64,000 bases of DNA from Escarpia spicata (Eukaryota; Annelida; Polychaeta; Sabellida; Siboglinidae), in the NCBI GenBank assembly GCA_963995525.1, contig OZ023208.1, positions 23,860,825-23,924,824 on the forward strand, read 5' to 3'. The notes below the pieces were generated by a model. That model had not been told where the DNA came from, searched no databases, and worked only from the letters and a program-made list of their open reading frames with translations. Below, in pieces: positions 34,801 to 49,800 of this stretch; position 1 is the stretch's first letter, and the number at the start of each line of letters is the position of its first letter. Both the position numbers and the translations under genes were made by a program.

Positions 34801-37800
34801 TGGAAATTAAGTTGACTTCTGCACTTATATTATACCCACAGTGTATCAACACATACATACTAATACACCTTTAAGAAGTATTTTGCACATGGCGATGACT
34901 CAGAAATTAGTTTATGAAATAAATTGTTCATTTTTGAAGAAGGTAAACCTACATATTATGAACCTTTCAATACTTGGTGAGGAAAATATACGGTTAGCAT
35001 CACAATAACACCTCATTTTGTTATTTCCAACATTCACTTTGACCATTCAACCTCAGGCAGAACCTTAAAATGTCAAACATGAATATGTGTAGTAGTTACA
35101 CATGGCAGACACAGACATGAATTTGAATACTGAAAACAAAACAACAAATATAAATGCGCTTTACTGATGCTTTACTAATTAGCAGAATTCAAATCAGTCT
35201 ATAATATTGACAAAGATCAGGCATCACTGTAATGAAATTGAACAATTTTAAATTCATGTGATGACAATGAAGACCTTGTAAAGAAAAAATAGTTAACATT
35301 TGTCACCGTTTAAAAAAACAACATATTCTACTAATGTCTGCATGCTGTATCAAGCCACCCTTCTCTAGAACAACCCCGGTAAACACTCCTAAGATATCAA
35401 CATGTATAGATGCAGCTGTAGTAGCACATTTCTTGCTGCCTTTTTTCTTGTGAAATGCTGCAGGTCACACATGAAACATTATTTTATATTTACTGATAAT
35501 GACAATGAACACTCCATAATTATTTACTCCCAACACTACAATGATACCTGTTTTTGTTTACTGAATATATGCTTTTCTTTGCAGGAGATTGGACTAGTGT
35601 GCTTAGTACCACTAGTTCTCCAAGTTAATATGACATACTGGGCAGTTGTATTTGTCCAGGATCTCGGACAAGATTCTACAGCCATGCAGCATGCTGCATA
35701 TTAATGGTTTGTCATGTGAATGTCCACCGAGTGATCCCGGTTGTGTCGTGTGTTGCATCCGTGACAGATCCCCCAGTGCCGATGGGGTGTACACTGGCTT
35801 CCAGGTCAGTCAGTTAGCTTGACTGACTAAAACCAACGTAGAATGCAGGTTGCTCGACATACGAATATAGTGATGATTGATTAGCTCTGCAGTTGGTGAT
35901 GGAACAGTGGGTGCCAGGATCTGGCAAATATAGCATGAGTCTTTGGGCAACAACTCTTGACGCTGTGAGACAGGTTCAGTGTCGAGCATTCTTCGGTGAA
36001 CTACATCGGTTTGAATATCGATGACATCACTGTATGTGTTCGCTGTCTTCAATGGTACTGCATACCAGCTTCCTGACATTTTGCTGTACATCGCATCTAC
36101 CTATACCGGAGACAAAATGACAGTTAGCATAGCTCTGACATGTATGATATTTTATATGTGATGACACATTTATCAAAAGTCAATAATACACGGTATTTGT
36201 ATTCAATTGAACTTTAACTTTTAGCAGTGTCCATGAAAAAAATACATCAATTATCCAGCATTATTACAGTCGTAGGGTTTCATTGTCTTTGTGTTGCTGA
36301 TAGTCAGTGGCAGCCAGCTGAGTTCTTGCAACATACACCAGGCACTTGTTATGTACAACACAAGTTTGTAATGAAGTAATGGTATTGAAAGCCTTTTCAC
36401 ATTTTTCAACAACAATCTGTTGATACACTGACAGCAGCATTTTACTTGTTTAAGTTCTCTATGTATCATGAGGACTGTTATTATACTTTTCATGCCACGT
36501 TAAATTATTCTTTTTTATCACTGATTTATATTTTCAGTACACATTATAAGATAATTCAAATATACTCTTTGTTACTTTGCTGTTCATATTTTGTTATGGC
36601 TATTTAAGAAATGTGATAAAAAACTGATAATCATAATTGCATTGTTTTTGTTCAATTTATTACTATTGGTTCAATAATTATAATTGTTACGGATCATTTA
36701 TAATGCCTTTACACTATTACTATTATCCCAAGCCTACTTAAGCTACTAGCGTACTACCATAAGTACGACATAGACATAATGTTGTCACTATCATTAACAC
36801 AGGTATATGCCATAGCGTCGACGTCGTACTGTTAGCTGATATATAAATAGTAACCACTAAAACAGGGTCCAGCCAGGCCGCCATTGCCATTGGCTATGAC
36901 TAAAACGTAAACAATCAAATAAATTTAGTACAAGCAACATTAATATGTATACTCATACGGCTAAATATACGTAATTATAGCTGAATAATTAGAAATTACT
37001 AACCTGTCTGGAAGAACCTTTGCGAACGCTGCATCTCATCTGTTGACATTGTGACCGACCACACGGCACTGTAACGGCCCACGGCTGACACTGGCGCCAA
37101 CTCCTTCTGTTTACTTTGTTTCGTTCCATAGTCGTTCCCAAACAGAAATACACCTTTATGCGTGGGTACTGTTTTTGTCTGTCAAATTTAGCTCGTGTTG
37201 GTGGCATATATGTTCGCGGACGTCCACTCATTGCCTAAACTCGGAATTCCATAACATCAACAGCGCCAAAGGTTGAGGTCAAAGGTCAATATCGCCCATA
37301 ATTCGCAACCATGAGAAGACAAGAACGAGATTCCACGCAAAGTTCAATGTCCATACTCGGGGAAAAATCGAAGTAAAAACCGGATCCGGTTTTTATTAAA
37401 AATGAAAGAGTTCGCAGTTTTACTATTAATAAAAAAAACGAACTAACACGCATGCACAAACGAACTAGGATATCATTGGGGAGTATTTGATGCCTCTGTT
37501 TTTTATTAAATTACTAAGAAACGCGAGGAGCAAAACAATCGAATTGGTTGAGTACCTTTAAAAAATGTTCAAGAAACAAGTCAGAAAGTTCTACAGACCA
37601 GCGAGTTTAACATCAGTGATTTGCAAATTATTAGAAAGACTAATTAAAGATCACATGGTGGATTTTCTTGTTAAATATAACTTGATAAACCCATCTCAAC
37701 ATGGGTTTTTAAAAGCAAAATCATGCTTAACAAATATGTTGTTTTTTTGGAAGATATCACTAAGTGGGTAGACAAGGGATCACCAGTAGATATCATCTAC

Positions 37801-40800
37801 TTAGATTTTCAGAAAGCTTTCAACAAAGTGCCATATCAAAGATTACAGCTGTACTGCTTAAACTAAAGGCCTGTGTCATAAAAAATAGTATAATTAACTG
37901 TATAGAAAAATGTTTGATTGACAGAAAACAATGGGTAGTAGTTGATGGGAGGCTTCAAACTGGAAATCAGTTTTGAGTGGGGTACCACAGGGATCAGTAC
38001 TGGGACCTATATTATTCTTATATATCAACGATTTGGATGATGATATAACAAGCAAGGTGTTGAAATTTGCGGATGATACAAAAGTGTTTAGAAGAAAAAA
38101 ATATAATTAATCATCTAATTAACAGTTGTCACAATCCTGTCTGGCTAGGCTATTTGGGTAAACCTTTGTGTGAAAAGATCTTAATGTGGCTTATGTTTTC
38201 AGTTGTCGTTATTAGATTTGTATTTTCAGGTTTTATATACATACTGAAACATCTACGGTATATTTACAAATAAAAACAGTTAATTGGAAACCGAAACACT
38301 GACGTGGAATCAGCCCTGTGCCATTCCATTTTTATGTCAAACATGATGTAACATGAACATTTTAATATTTTAATTTATTGATAGATAAATAATTAAACCC
38401 TTTAAATGGCCATATAAAATTATTTTTAAATGTGTTTAAAATTAATTACTAAAAGGTAAATGTGTAATTTCCACCACCTCCTATGTCTAACACTCTCGTT
38501 GTTTGTCTTAAAGATGTTTACTTGACAAGTCCAGAGTCCTTTGTCCAATCTCTGGGGAATCAATTACTTAATGTCTCCGTGTGTATTGTAATAGCGGTTC
38601 TGATTGTGCAGTTGAAATTTCAGACTAAACACGTGTACCAAACACTGTCTGTTTAGTGTACCAAACGCGTGGCTGTTTAGTGTATCATACACTGTCTGTT
38701 TAGTATACCAAACACCTGTCTGTTTCATGTACCAAACATGTGTCTGTTAAAACAGAACCAAGAAAGATGAGGCTGTCATGTAAATATACCAGTGTACTTG
38801 TCTTGTGGTCCAAGCCATTTGACAGTGCTATTGTACTATGTCTGATAAATATTTGTGCTTTTTGCAATGTTACCTAGACTGAAAATCTAGGGTTCAAAAC
38901 ACCATGTGACAGTTCAGCATTCACAGTGCTTCGCTTTTGTCACTGATGGCAAGATATCTTATCTTTAGCATCTAGACTAGATAATATTAATAAATGCCCA
39001 CGGACATAAAAGAAAACTAACAATTTCCAACAGTTTCAGTACTGTATCTTCAGAAATATTCACCACATACACAGAAAAGAATATACGTCCTTCAAGGTCC
39101 TATTTGGAAAAACTGGATATGCCCAGTTATATAATATATTATCTGCTGCAAGTTGCAAGCAATGAAATGGATTTTGGGACCTGGTGCAAATTTGGGTAGA
39201 ATAGGCCTAATACTACTGGGTATAGTATGTAGCTAGCTTATTTAACACTTTATTATAAGATAATTCAAATATATTCTTTGTTACTTTGCTGTTCATATTT
39301 TGTTATGGCTATTTAAGAAATGTGATAAAAAACTCATAATCATAATTGCACATTTTTGTAACATTTGTGTCGAGTTGTAATCATATTTTAATTAATCAAA
39401 TTGTGTAATCGCAAGTAAATCATACCATCCACAATGTTGTATTTTTGTTGTTAATGACTAAGTCTGACAAGGATGCAGGAATTATACACTTATTGTGATG
39501 TATTCACTTACAGTAGAACCTCTCTAAAGTGGTCACCCAAGTAACAGACGCAAAACGGCCCGATTAAGGGGTGGCTGATCTTTTATATATATTCCTGTTA
39601 TGTGTGATTCTAGCAAAATTGTATACTACCAGTACACATAAAAATAATAATGACAAACTTCCAAAGCGCCTAAATCCCCAGGAATCTGAGCTCAGAGGCA
39701 CAACATTCAAGAATCAATGGGCAAAATCATTAATAGGGACAAGCACGAGTTGTCATTAGAGCAAGGGACCGGCGAAAGTTAGGGTGGGAATGCAATTTCA
39801 GATAAATAAGTATTTAGTTTTTTTATGGAAGGTAGTTATAGTCGCAGATGATTTTAAAGCAATAGGGAGTTGAGTTCAGATTTTGGGTGCAGCTATAGAA
39901 AAAGCACGTTTGCCGATATTAAGCTTGGTTTTCAGAACAAAAAGTCATTGTGAAACAGATGTCTGTTAAGGCAATGTAAAAGAATGTTGTGATCTATTGT
40001 ATCAAAAGCAGCTGATAGATCTAGTAAGGTGAGAGCAGTCAATTTGCTATTTTCCATATTGCATACAATGTCATTGTGTATTTTAAGAAAAAACGGTCTC
40101 AGTTGAATGAAATCGCTTAGTTAGATCATTTGATAAATGCTGTGAATAAATGTGTTCATATAGTCGATTTGCAACAACCTTCTCCAATACTTTCGATAGA
40201 AAACTAAGATTTGAGATAGGAAGGTAATTGTTAAGGTCATTTTGCACAGACTAAGAGGATTGACAAGAGCTTGCTTGAATTCGTGTGGAACAACACCATC
40301 CTGCATTGACATATTTATAATATTTGTAATAGGATAAACCAGTTGATCAATGCAACTCTTCAGTAGAAATGTTGGAAAAGGGTCAAAACCACATGATTTG
40401 TTAGGACATTTTTTTCCTTTTTTGTTTGTTTGGGGGCATGTTTATCAAGAAGATTACCTAGTGTAACGTAGTACTGGTTTACCGGCTCACACAGTGTAGT
40501 TTTTGGCTGAATTAAGATATCTAAATTTGCAAGGTCCTCACAAAGAATGTCTATATTAATGTCATGTATCGGTTGGAAAGTAATAAATTGTTGTGCTGGT
40601 CTTGACTCGACTCTGAGACACAGATCAATAATTACAGTATGATGATCTGATAATCCATCAGTAACAGATACTGCCGTGATGTTATTGCAGTTTGATGAAA
40701 TCACCTCGAGTATATAATTCTTCATGTAATTGTAATGTTTTTTTCCAGAAAATCTTGAAATTCATTAAAAAAATGTACTTGTGTTTCCAGGAGGACGATA

Positions 40801-43800
40801 TATGCAAATAAAATTAGCAGACATAGATGAACCTTTTATAAGAATACATAATGCCTCGAAGCTGTGGTATACAGGTGAATGAAGTATATCTACCTTGAAC
40901 AAATCAGAAACTAGAAATACGACACCACCACCCCTACCTGACAGGCGTGGATGATGGTGTAGAGAAAAGCCAGGAGGAGTGATGTCAGCAAGACAGGAGA
41001 CAGTATCAAAATGATTGAATTAAACAGAGGTTGCAAATGCCAAGACTAATTGCAGCTGCAGGGAAAGGAATCATAATATATTTATGTATGAACAAATAAT
41101 TATTAATTTTAGTTAATTAGCTATTTTCGAACAGGGCCGACTCCAGTCTCTACATTGTGACTCCAAGGCCTGTTAGATGGAGGAATATCAGATACTGCAG
41201 TTCAGCCTTCGACAAAACAACAAACAAGGAAAACAGTGTATTTATATAAATAAATCATGTGCAGAAATAATATTTTAAGTGCTTGTTATAATAAACAAAA
41301 GTAGCATATAAAATGAGCAAAAATAACATTATTAGTAATGGTACAGTGCATAAGGTCTACTGTGATTACAGTAGTAAGGCTGTTGTTTTATATATCTATA
41401 ACAATACTGCTAATGTTGTATATGCCGAAATGTGGGCTCTGTCATCCAGAGGTACAGGAGACTAGTATGGGCTCAGTCACAGGCCTGGCCTTGGGATGTA
41501 GAGCCCACATTTCTCTCTCTTTAACTTAATCTCTTTAATAAACGTCATTCATTTGGCCTCATTTCATCACTATTCATGACTTGTGTTGGTGCTTGCATAA
41601 ATAACATTATTAGTAATTAATAGGAATTAATTGCAATGAAGATCTGTTATAACTGTATATTTTTATTTTTTTAACTGGTGGATGCTCTGATAGTTGCTTG
41701 ATTGTTTTAGACTTATAACTGGCTGTTTTACAGAGTTTGGCGGTGGCTACTTTTGCAGAATTAGTTTAACATGGGTTTCAGTGACAACAAAATAAAACAG
41801 ACTTTGATACTGTGGTCATTTTTGAGAGATGGCCTCTTTGAAAAGTTCTACCAGTACTGTATACAGTGCCCAATTCTAACAATAAACATAACAGCTTTGC
41901 AGAAATATAAATTACATTTACAACATTTCTTTCATTGCCCAACAAACAGCAATTTCGGGCAAATTTTGCAGGCTAAGTTTAGTATCCCAATATACAACTC
42001 AGGACTGCTGACTTGCCGTTTGAGACGTGAATCACTGAATGAAGCTGTTTTTATTTTATTACTCTATTAGCATTCTTGCTGTTTTCAGATTGGAATAATA
42101 GGAGGGACTGGGCTAGACGATGCCGACATCATGGAGGGCAGAGAGGAGAAGGTAGTCTACACACCATACGGAAAGGTGACAGCTTCTTACTGTTCAGTTT
42201 TACTTTAAATAGTTACATTAAAGGGACGTCATCTGTTCGACTGCCCAGAATTAGCGGGTGTAGTAATTTGTAACAGGAAGTCTCCTGTGTTGGACAAGGG
42301 AAAGTTGAACATCAAAGAGTATATTGCCAATAAAGCTCGTTCTTTGAAACTGAATGTTTTGTTTACTTTTTGAACATGTTCCATGGTTGTACCTTCAAAG
42401 TGCGACCGTGGTTATGGGCTCATGTAATGACTTACACTTGGAGGTCACATCATGTAATGATTGTTACACTTTCAAGATCAAGAGGACATGTCATGTAAAT
42501 GAAGTCCTGTTTCACTTGGATCAAAATGTCAAGTAATTTAATTAGTGAATGTTACATTTGGACCAAGCTGTCATGTAATGACTGTTACATTTGGACCAGG
42601 AGGTCATGTCATGTGATGACTTTTACACTTGGATCACAAGGTCATGTCACATATAATGACTGTTATAGACCAGGAACAGGAGGATCTGTCATTTAATGTC
42701 ATTTACACTTGCACCAGGAAGTTATAATGTAATGACTGTTACACTTGGACCAGGAGGTCATGTCATGTAATGCCAGTTACACTTGGACCAGGAGGTCATA
42801 TCATGTAATTATTGTTACACTTGGACCAGGAGGTCATGTCATGTAATGACTGTAGTGTTACACTTGGACCAATAGGTCATTTTATGTAATGACTTACACT
42901 ATGACCAGGATGTTATGTAATGACTATTACACTTGGACTAAGAGGTCATGTCACATAATGACTGTTACACTTGGACCAGGAGGTCATGTTGTGTAATGAC
43001 AATTACACTTGGACCATGAGGTCATTTCATGCAATGACTTACACTATGACCAGGAGGTCATGTCATGTAATAACTGTTTCACTTAGACCAGGATGTCATA
43101 TAATGTAAAGATTATTACACTTGGACCAGAAGGTCATGTCATACAATTACTGTTACCCTTGGACCAGGAGATCATGTCATGAATGCAATGACTGTTACTC
43201 ATGGATCAGCACATGATGTCAGTTGCTGTATGTTCTTAAATGAAGCTTCAAGTATTGATTGAGCGCTCTCTTAGAGTTAGGCATCTCGCACCAGTGTCAG
43301 CCAGCCTGATGGTTCGTGGCTTCCCGCAGTCACCTGGGGACCTCGTGACCTTTAACACTGTTCTGCACAGATTACAGCGCGGCACTGCTCAGTTGCACTA
43401 GTACACTATATTGGAACAGTTTCTGCAGTTACAGTTGCAGCAGATATGTGATGCGTGGCACATATGATGCGTGGCACGTATGATGCATGGCACATATGAT
43501 GCATGGCACATATGATGCATGGCACATATAGTGCCTGACACATGTAAACTGTGTTCGTCATTAGGGTTGGCATTTGTTTGGATGATGGTAAATTAGGTAA
43601 TTAATAACGAGTTGTTAGAATATATTTATGTCAAGTGGAAAAGTGTCTGAAACCCATCAAAACCCCATAGTTTTGACTTTGAACTTTGACCCGCTCATGA
43701 ACAAATGGCCCATGTTTGGCGAACAAACAATTGTTGAACAAATAGCTGGTGAACCATAGCTTTATACTGAGACCCTTCCACCCCTCTTGGATGAGCTGGG

Positions 43801-46800
43801 TTCATTTTGGACGGGTGACAATTTGAGCTGCGGGGTTAACAATTATATATTAATATCCATTTAATATGCTTTAATAATGTGTGTCATACTTATGCGTTTA
43901 GTTTTGTATACAAATGTATTTGTATGTGTGTATGGTGTGTGGTGTGCGTGCACGTGTGTGTATGCACATTTTTGGATTGATAAAAATGTGTTAAAGGCCT
44001 ATGGTGAACGTACTACTGTGCCTGGTCCCTTGCTGTGAATGTAGGGCCTGTATGGCTTTTTATCTATACAAAATTTACAGTGCTTTATACTTGTATTGCT
44101 TGATGAGTTATGCTTCAGCGTGGGTAGACTCAATCACTAGTGAAGCAAGGTTTCTCACAAGGTCATGCTGATGTCTTCCATATAGGAACTTGTACGTTGC
44201 TGACGATATTTAGCAGACCTATATATCTTAAATATTTTTCACGAAATGGGTTCCATAAAGTAAATTTTGTAAATATCAAAGTTGACATAATCCACATAGA
44301 GGTGTACTTGTAGCAGGCAGACTTGTACAATAGTGTACAGTGTGTATTTATGCAATGTGTACTTGTGGTTAGGTTAGGCGAAAGCATGTCAATATGTGTT
44401 TGCGCATGTGCAGTCAGCGTGTACTGTTATGATCTAATTACATGTTTATGCCGTAATTTAATATAAACAATGTAGAAATTATGGAATACAAATTGAGCCA
44501 AAATAAAAAATTGTTGCGGAGAACAGATCTTTATGCATGATCAAATTTTTACCAGATGCTATGGTAGATATGCACGTCCTCGCACACACGTACAATCCAG
44601 TCCAAATGCAGTATATACATTTATGTAATATATATATAAAATATATGTATACAACAACACATACACACACAAGTGTGACACACATTTATAAAGCATAATG
44701 GACATATAAGTAACAGTGAGGATCTATAAATTATAATATAATAAGGTTTATTTGCTCTTCAAATTTCTACCTGTCCAAAACAAACTCGGCCCATTCAAAT
44801 GATGGTGGACGGGTCTATAAATAAAGCTATGGGAGATAATTAATGTGTTTCTGCCTCTACCACGTGAACCTAAAAATGTGAACTTTGGCAGATATGCAGC
44901 TGTGTAACTAAAGTATTGTGTTCTTGTGTGTTTAGCCATCTGATGCACTGATTGTGGGCAAGGTCAAAGGTGTGGACTGTGTGCTACTGGCCAGGTGGGT
45001 AATGCTGGAGTAGTCTGATATAGTGGAGAGGTCACTCTTACATTGCCAGACAGCACAGAAGTACGTGGGTGTTCCCTACTACACTGGGGGTCAACTGTAG
45101 TTACAATAGATCTCTTATGATTCACCCATAACAGTAGTTGGCATTCAAAACTTTGAGATTGATCTGTCTTTAAGAGTGTCAGTATTTGTGATCCCAGTGA
45201 TTCATTGTGTTCTTCACCCTGGTCCACTGCCACATCACTCTGTTCATTCTGCCCCCGCAGCAATACTCCTCCACCTTTCCTAATACTCAGCAGTTCTCTC
45301 CACTCTTGATTTGGTCCGTTCTATCCTCTCTCTCCACCTGTCTTGTGCAACTGTCTTCCACTCTTGACTGTTCATCCGAATACCACCATTCAGCCATGCC
45401 CATTCACGAGATCTCTTGTCTCTCAGTCATTTCTTTGTACTTAGTACCAAGTGTCATGCATGACCCAGGCACAAATTGCACAAGCTACCCGCTGTTACAC
45501 AATGCTGCGGTGTTGGCGTACCTGATAGTTCCACATGCATGATAACATACGCAACATTTTGTGCTGAAAAAAAATGTGTTTTTGATAAGAACTCAACAGA
45601 TCTATTCATTTAAAATCCCTGATAACATCAAGTGGAGTGATGCAACAGTTCAGAATGCTATACATCGGTTTGACAGACTGTGACATGTTCATGAGGCATA
45701 CTGTTCTGTTAGTTAAATCAACAACATATCCACTGTGGCATAGGCCCATAGCCATAACTGGATTGTGTTCCAATATTAGATAGTCGTGGTATTTCATAAG
45801 CCCACAGATTATGTTAATGCTGAGACTAAGGATTAAGGATGTGTTGAAAGAGTTGGAGCCGATGGAAGTAGATCTATGCTTGTGATACGATCTCTTAGTT
45901 CCATCATTACCCCCTTATAAAGGCCCTCTTATTATGTACTCAGTATCGTCTAGACAAGTGTCGTGCTGGTCACTCAGAAGGACCATTATAATGGTTATTC
46001 CAGTGAAATGAACTCTATAAACATTATTTATAGGTATCCACAATTGGGTCATGTCTCTATATTACTGTGTATTTTATATGTGTGATTATTTGTCTGTCTC
46101 TGTGAATTATTAATTCTACTTTGCTCTGAAAGTGAAGTTGTTCCTGTTTATGTGTGGTTTCTAAATATGTCTTTCATCAACTGAATCTGCACCAGGAGTA
46201 AGTAGCCGATTAGTACAGTTATCGGTCCCTTGACAGGCAGGTACTTTACTTAAGTATGAAGGTTAGGGTCATGCTTGACAGTCTCAGTCACAACATTGGC
46301 TGTGGGGCTCCATTGCTGACAACTGGGTGTAGATAGATTTAGAGTATTTTCATTATTGCCATCCAAAATAAGCTGTTTGAAACAAAGGCTCCTTTTTAAT
46401 TCTGTTTAGAACTTTTAAACAAAGACCTTGTCTCCATTCTCCTGCACACACATGCGCACGCATGTACACAGACACGTTGCACAAGCTCACACGAATACAC
46501 ACCACGCATCATGTGTCAGTTGAAGATCCAGAAACTGATATGTCAACTCACAATCATAATACTACTATGTGCAAGACCGCTGCCAAGCTTTGCTCTTCCA
46601 GCAATGCTTACATGTGTATTGCATTACTAGGATGGCATAACATCTGTCAACTAAATTTTTCCTACACACAGTTTTCACTTATATGCAACTTTCTCTATGT
46701 TTTTGTGGCAGTAAAAAACTTGTAGCCAACACAAAATATGACACACTATCCAAAACCTGCAGATGAGCGGCAGCCATTTTGTAAACTCAGCAGACTCCTC

Positions 46801-49800
46801 GAGTTTACCACTTGTTAATTTAATAACTGGGTCAGGTAGGGGTTACGAAGTCATATTCACGGTATACACGATGTAATTGGAACGCAGCATTTGTACAATG
46901 GGCCCTTAGCCAGAAATTTTTGCCATTCAAAAGTGTGCCTTTTAGAAGGCGAACAGCGTGCGTGAAAACCATTCATGTCAATCGCAGTCATTATTGGCCA
47001 GTTTAGTTTGTTTCAATGACAAACCAGTGTCATTTGAGCCATTTATTTAATTAATACTGATCATTAAATTTGTTTCACTACCAGTTGTGCCAATGATAGT
47101 CCTGGAACTATTAGTGAAACTAGTGGCTAGCTGGTCCCCTCTAAATTAATTTCTTATCAGTTATAATTACCCATCTTTGCCAGTCATCTACCAATCTTGA
47201 AGACGGGCAGCCGGGTCTCTGGCTAAGCCCCTGCTACAACTAATACTACTACAATATTATCAATATCTGATACGTGATTGTTGTAGACATGGACGCACCC
47301 ACTCCATCAACCCTTCCAATGTGAACTACCAGGCAAATGTGTGGGCACTGAAGCAGGAGGGTTGTACCCACATTGTGGTGACCACAGCCTGCGGGTCACT
47401 TCGCGAATACTACCAGCCAGGGGACATCGTCATTATTGACCAGTTCATTGACAGGTGAGATCAGATGGCTCCATTGAGGGTATACCATGAAAACGTAAAT
47501 GTAAGCAGAGGAATGTATACCAAAAACTGGTTGCTTGCATTATGGTTGGACTGTCGATTTGTGTAAAGTATTTGTTGCTTATGCAATATCAAACTCACTT
47601 TTACCGTTTGGTTAAACAGAATTTCACACTATACCGATAAACACATTTTACCCAGGATATTTTGCACAGAGCGCAAATGAACCTAGAATCACGATAAGCC
47701 AAAGGCTTCCTTGTCCACCTGCCATCTAGAGTTAATTCTCTTGTTAAATCTTGAACCGATCTCCGAACAGGTCAGTTGATGTGATGTGTAAAGATTGAAC
47801 AAAATTGTCATCAGAGCAAAATGGCGAGTGGACAAGGTTAGAAAACAAAAATCCCAAATGGCAAGTGGACGAGGTTAGAAAAGAAAAATCCCGAATGGCA
47901 AGTGGACAAGGTTAGAAAACAAAAATCCCAAATGGCAAATGGACAAGGTTAGAAAACACAAATCACAAATGGCAAGTGGACAAGGTTAGAAAACACAAAT
48001 CACAAATGGCAAGTGGACAAGGTTAGAAAACACAAATCACAAATGGCAAGTGGACGAGGTTAGAAAACACAAATCACAAATGGCAAGTGGACAAGGTTAG
48101 AAAACAAAAATCACAAATGGCAAGTGGACAAGGTTAGAAAACACAAATCACAAATGGCAAGTGGACAAGGTTAGAAAACACAAATCACAAATGGCAAGTG
48201 GACGAGGTTAGAAAACCAGTAGTGTATCATGAGTCAAACATTTTTATAAACATGTGAAACATGCCCTCATGAGGTATTTGTCGTTTTTCTTTCTAAACAG
48301 AATGAAGACTGTCAGAGGTCTAATCTACACTGTTCCTTCACTACTTACATGTTGATCATACGGAGATTCATAGATAAATCATGATTGTCGTTTTGTTGCC
48401 TATGTTTAGTTCTAACAACATTGATTTGTGAGAGAATCTAAAAATGTAGGTGCACTTGTTCTGACAAGCTGCCACGGTGTGTCACACAATAATAATACAT
48501 TTCTTATATATTTATTAATTAATTAATATAAATTAATTAATTTCATATAAAATCATACATATTCTAAAATACTAATGTGCTAAAATATGCAATCAATACT
48601 ACTAAATAAAATAAATTATATTGTCTTTAGAAACATGTACACAAGTAATTAAAATAGTAACAGCAGATTAGATAATAATAAAACGAATGAATAAAAATAA
48701 ATGTATGAATAATTAATTAAGATCATTGAATGTTATAATAACTTTTAAACAGATGCCTCTCGAGTGCCACTTTAAATTGGTTAACACTCATGCATTGTCA
48801 TGTGTTGATGTATTGCAGGACAAATGGACGAGCTACCACATTCTACGATGGCTCACCCAACGCCCCACCCGGGGTGTGCCACATACCTATGCACACCCCA
48901 TTCTGTCCCCACACCAGGGAGGTAGGCTGCCGGAACATCCCTTTATGTCCACCATAGGCAATCTCTTAAAAGGACGCAGTGTTCCTAGTTTTTCATTTAT
49001 TAATATAATGTTATTAACACTATACTAACTATATTGAAGGTATACTCCTCCCAAATTGGGTTTAGAAAACCCATAACAAGGTTCACAATTTGAAGTTACA
49101 ACCCCAAGGGCATGTTCAAATAGTAAGCAAAACATCCAGTTTCAAAACAAACTTTATTGGCAATACAATGTTCAACAATGTCAAATTTTCCTGGTACAAA
49201 TGACTGCCTGCTAATTCGCGCTAGATGAACCGAAAGGCTCCTTTTAAGATTTACCAACTGCCACATCATAATGTTTTACATTTGTGGTTATCCTATATGA
49301 CAGCATTTTGATATAATAATTAATTACAAACACCAAAAGTGTCATTAGAAATATTAAAAACACTTGGTTTGTCATTTTTTAAACACCTGCCATATACCAA
49401 CAACTGGCATCGTTATGATTATTTTAAAAAGGTATAACTTTTTAAAATGCTGGTGTAAGTTTTTTATGTTGATGTTTCAATCGCATAAAAAAAATTCTTA
49501 GATTAGGCTAACCTTAGACTTTCCTTTGATTTTGGACCTGGTCTCGGCAGATACTTATTGAGACAGCAAAAGAGCTGGGAATTCGACATCATCCAACGGG
49601 AACAAACATCACAATAGAAGGACCACGCTTCTCGACGAAGGCAGAGAGCAAACTGTGGAGAAGTTGGGGTGCGGACATCATCAACATGACAACAGTTCCT
49701 GAGGTGTGTACATGTGGCGCCATCGTTTTCACACTGGTGTAACCATAAGAAATTGTTTTGAGCGTAACGTATGCTTTATAGAACGAGTACGGTATGTGTA

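Larger units (their letters stand above)
31930..42088. other. MTAP intron 1 (10 kb)
   Basis: Contains two CR1-type fragments (33343, 37562), a minus-strand LINE of another family (39885-41035), the nested gene at 35810-37231, a candidate first exon at 33763, a 30-bp minisatellite (38630) and a repeat pair (36544/39254). The remainder is AT-rich and unassigned. Confidence 0.6.

Noticed and set aside
35402..35804. Plus-strand exon with good acceptor tttctttgcag and donor CAG/GTCAGT
   Set aside because: All three plus frames contain stops between these sites; the minus frame is open instead.
37311..37373. Short ATG frame after the nested gene as an MTAP first exon
   Set aside because: Its donor is in phase 2 and would give a stop on joining to the next MTAP exon.
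41314..41355. [14 protein letters not shown] as MTAP exon 1
   Set aside because: Poor donor (GTCTAC); the exon at 31894-31929 fits length, phase and the VK ending better.
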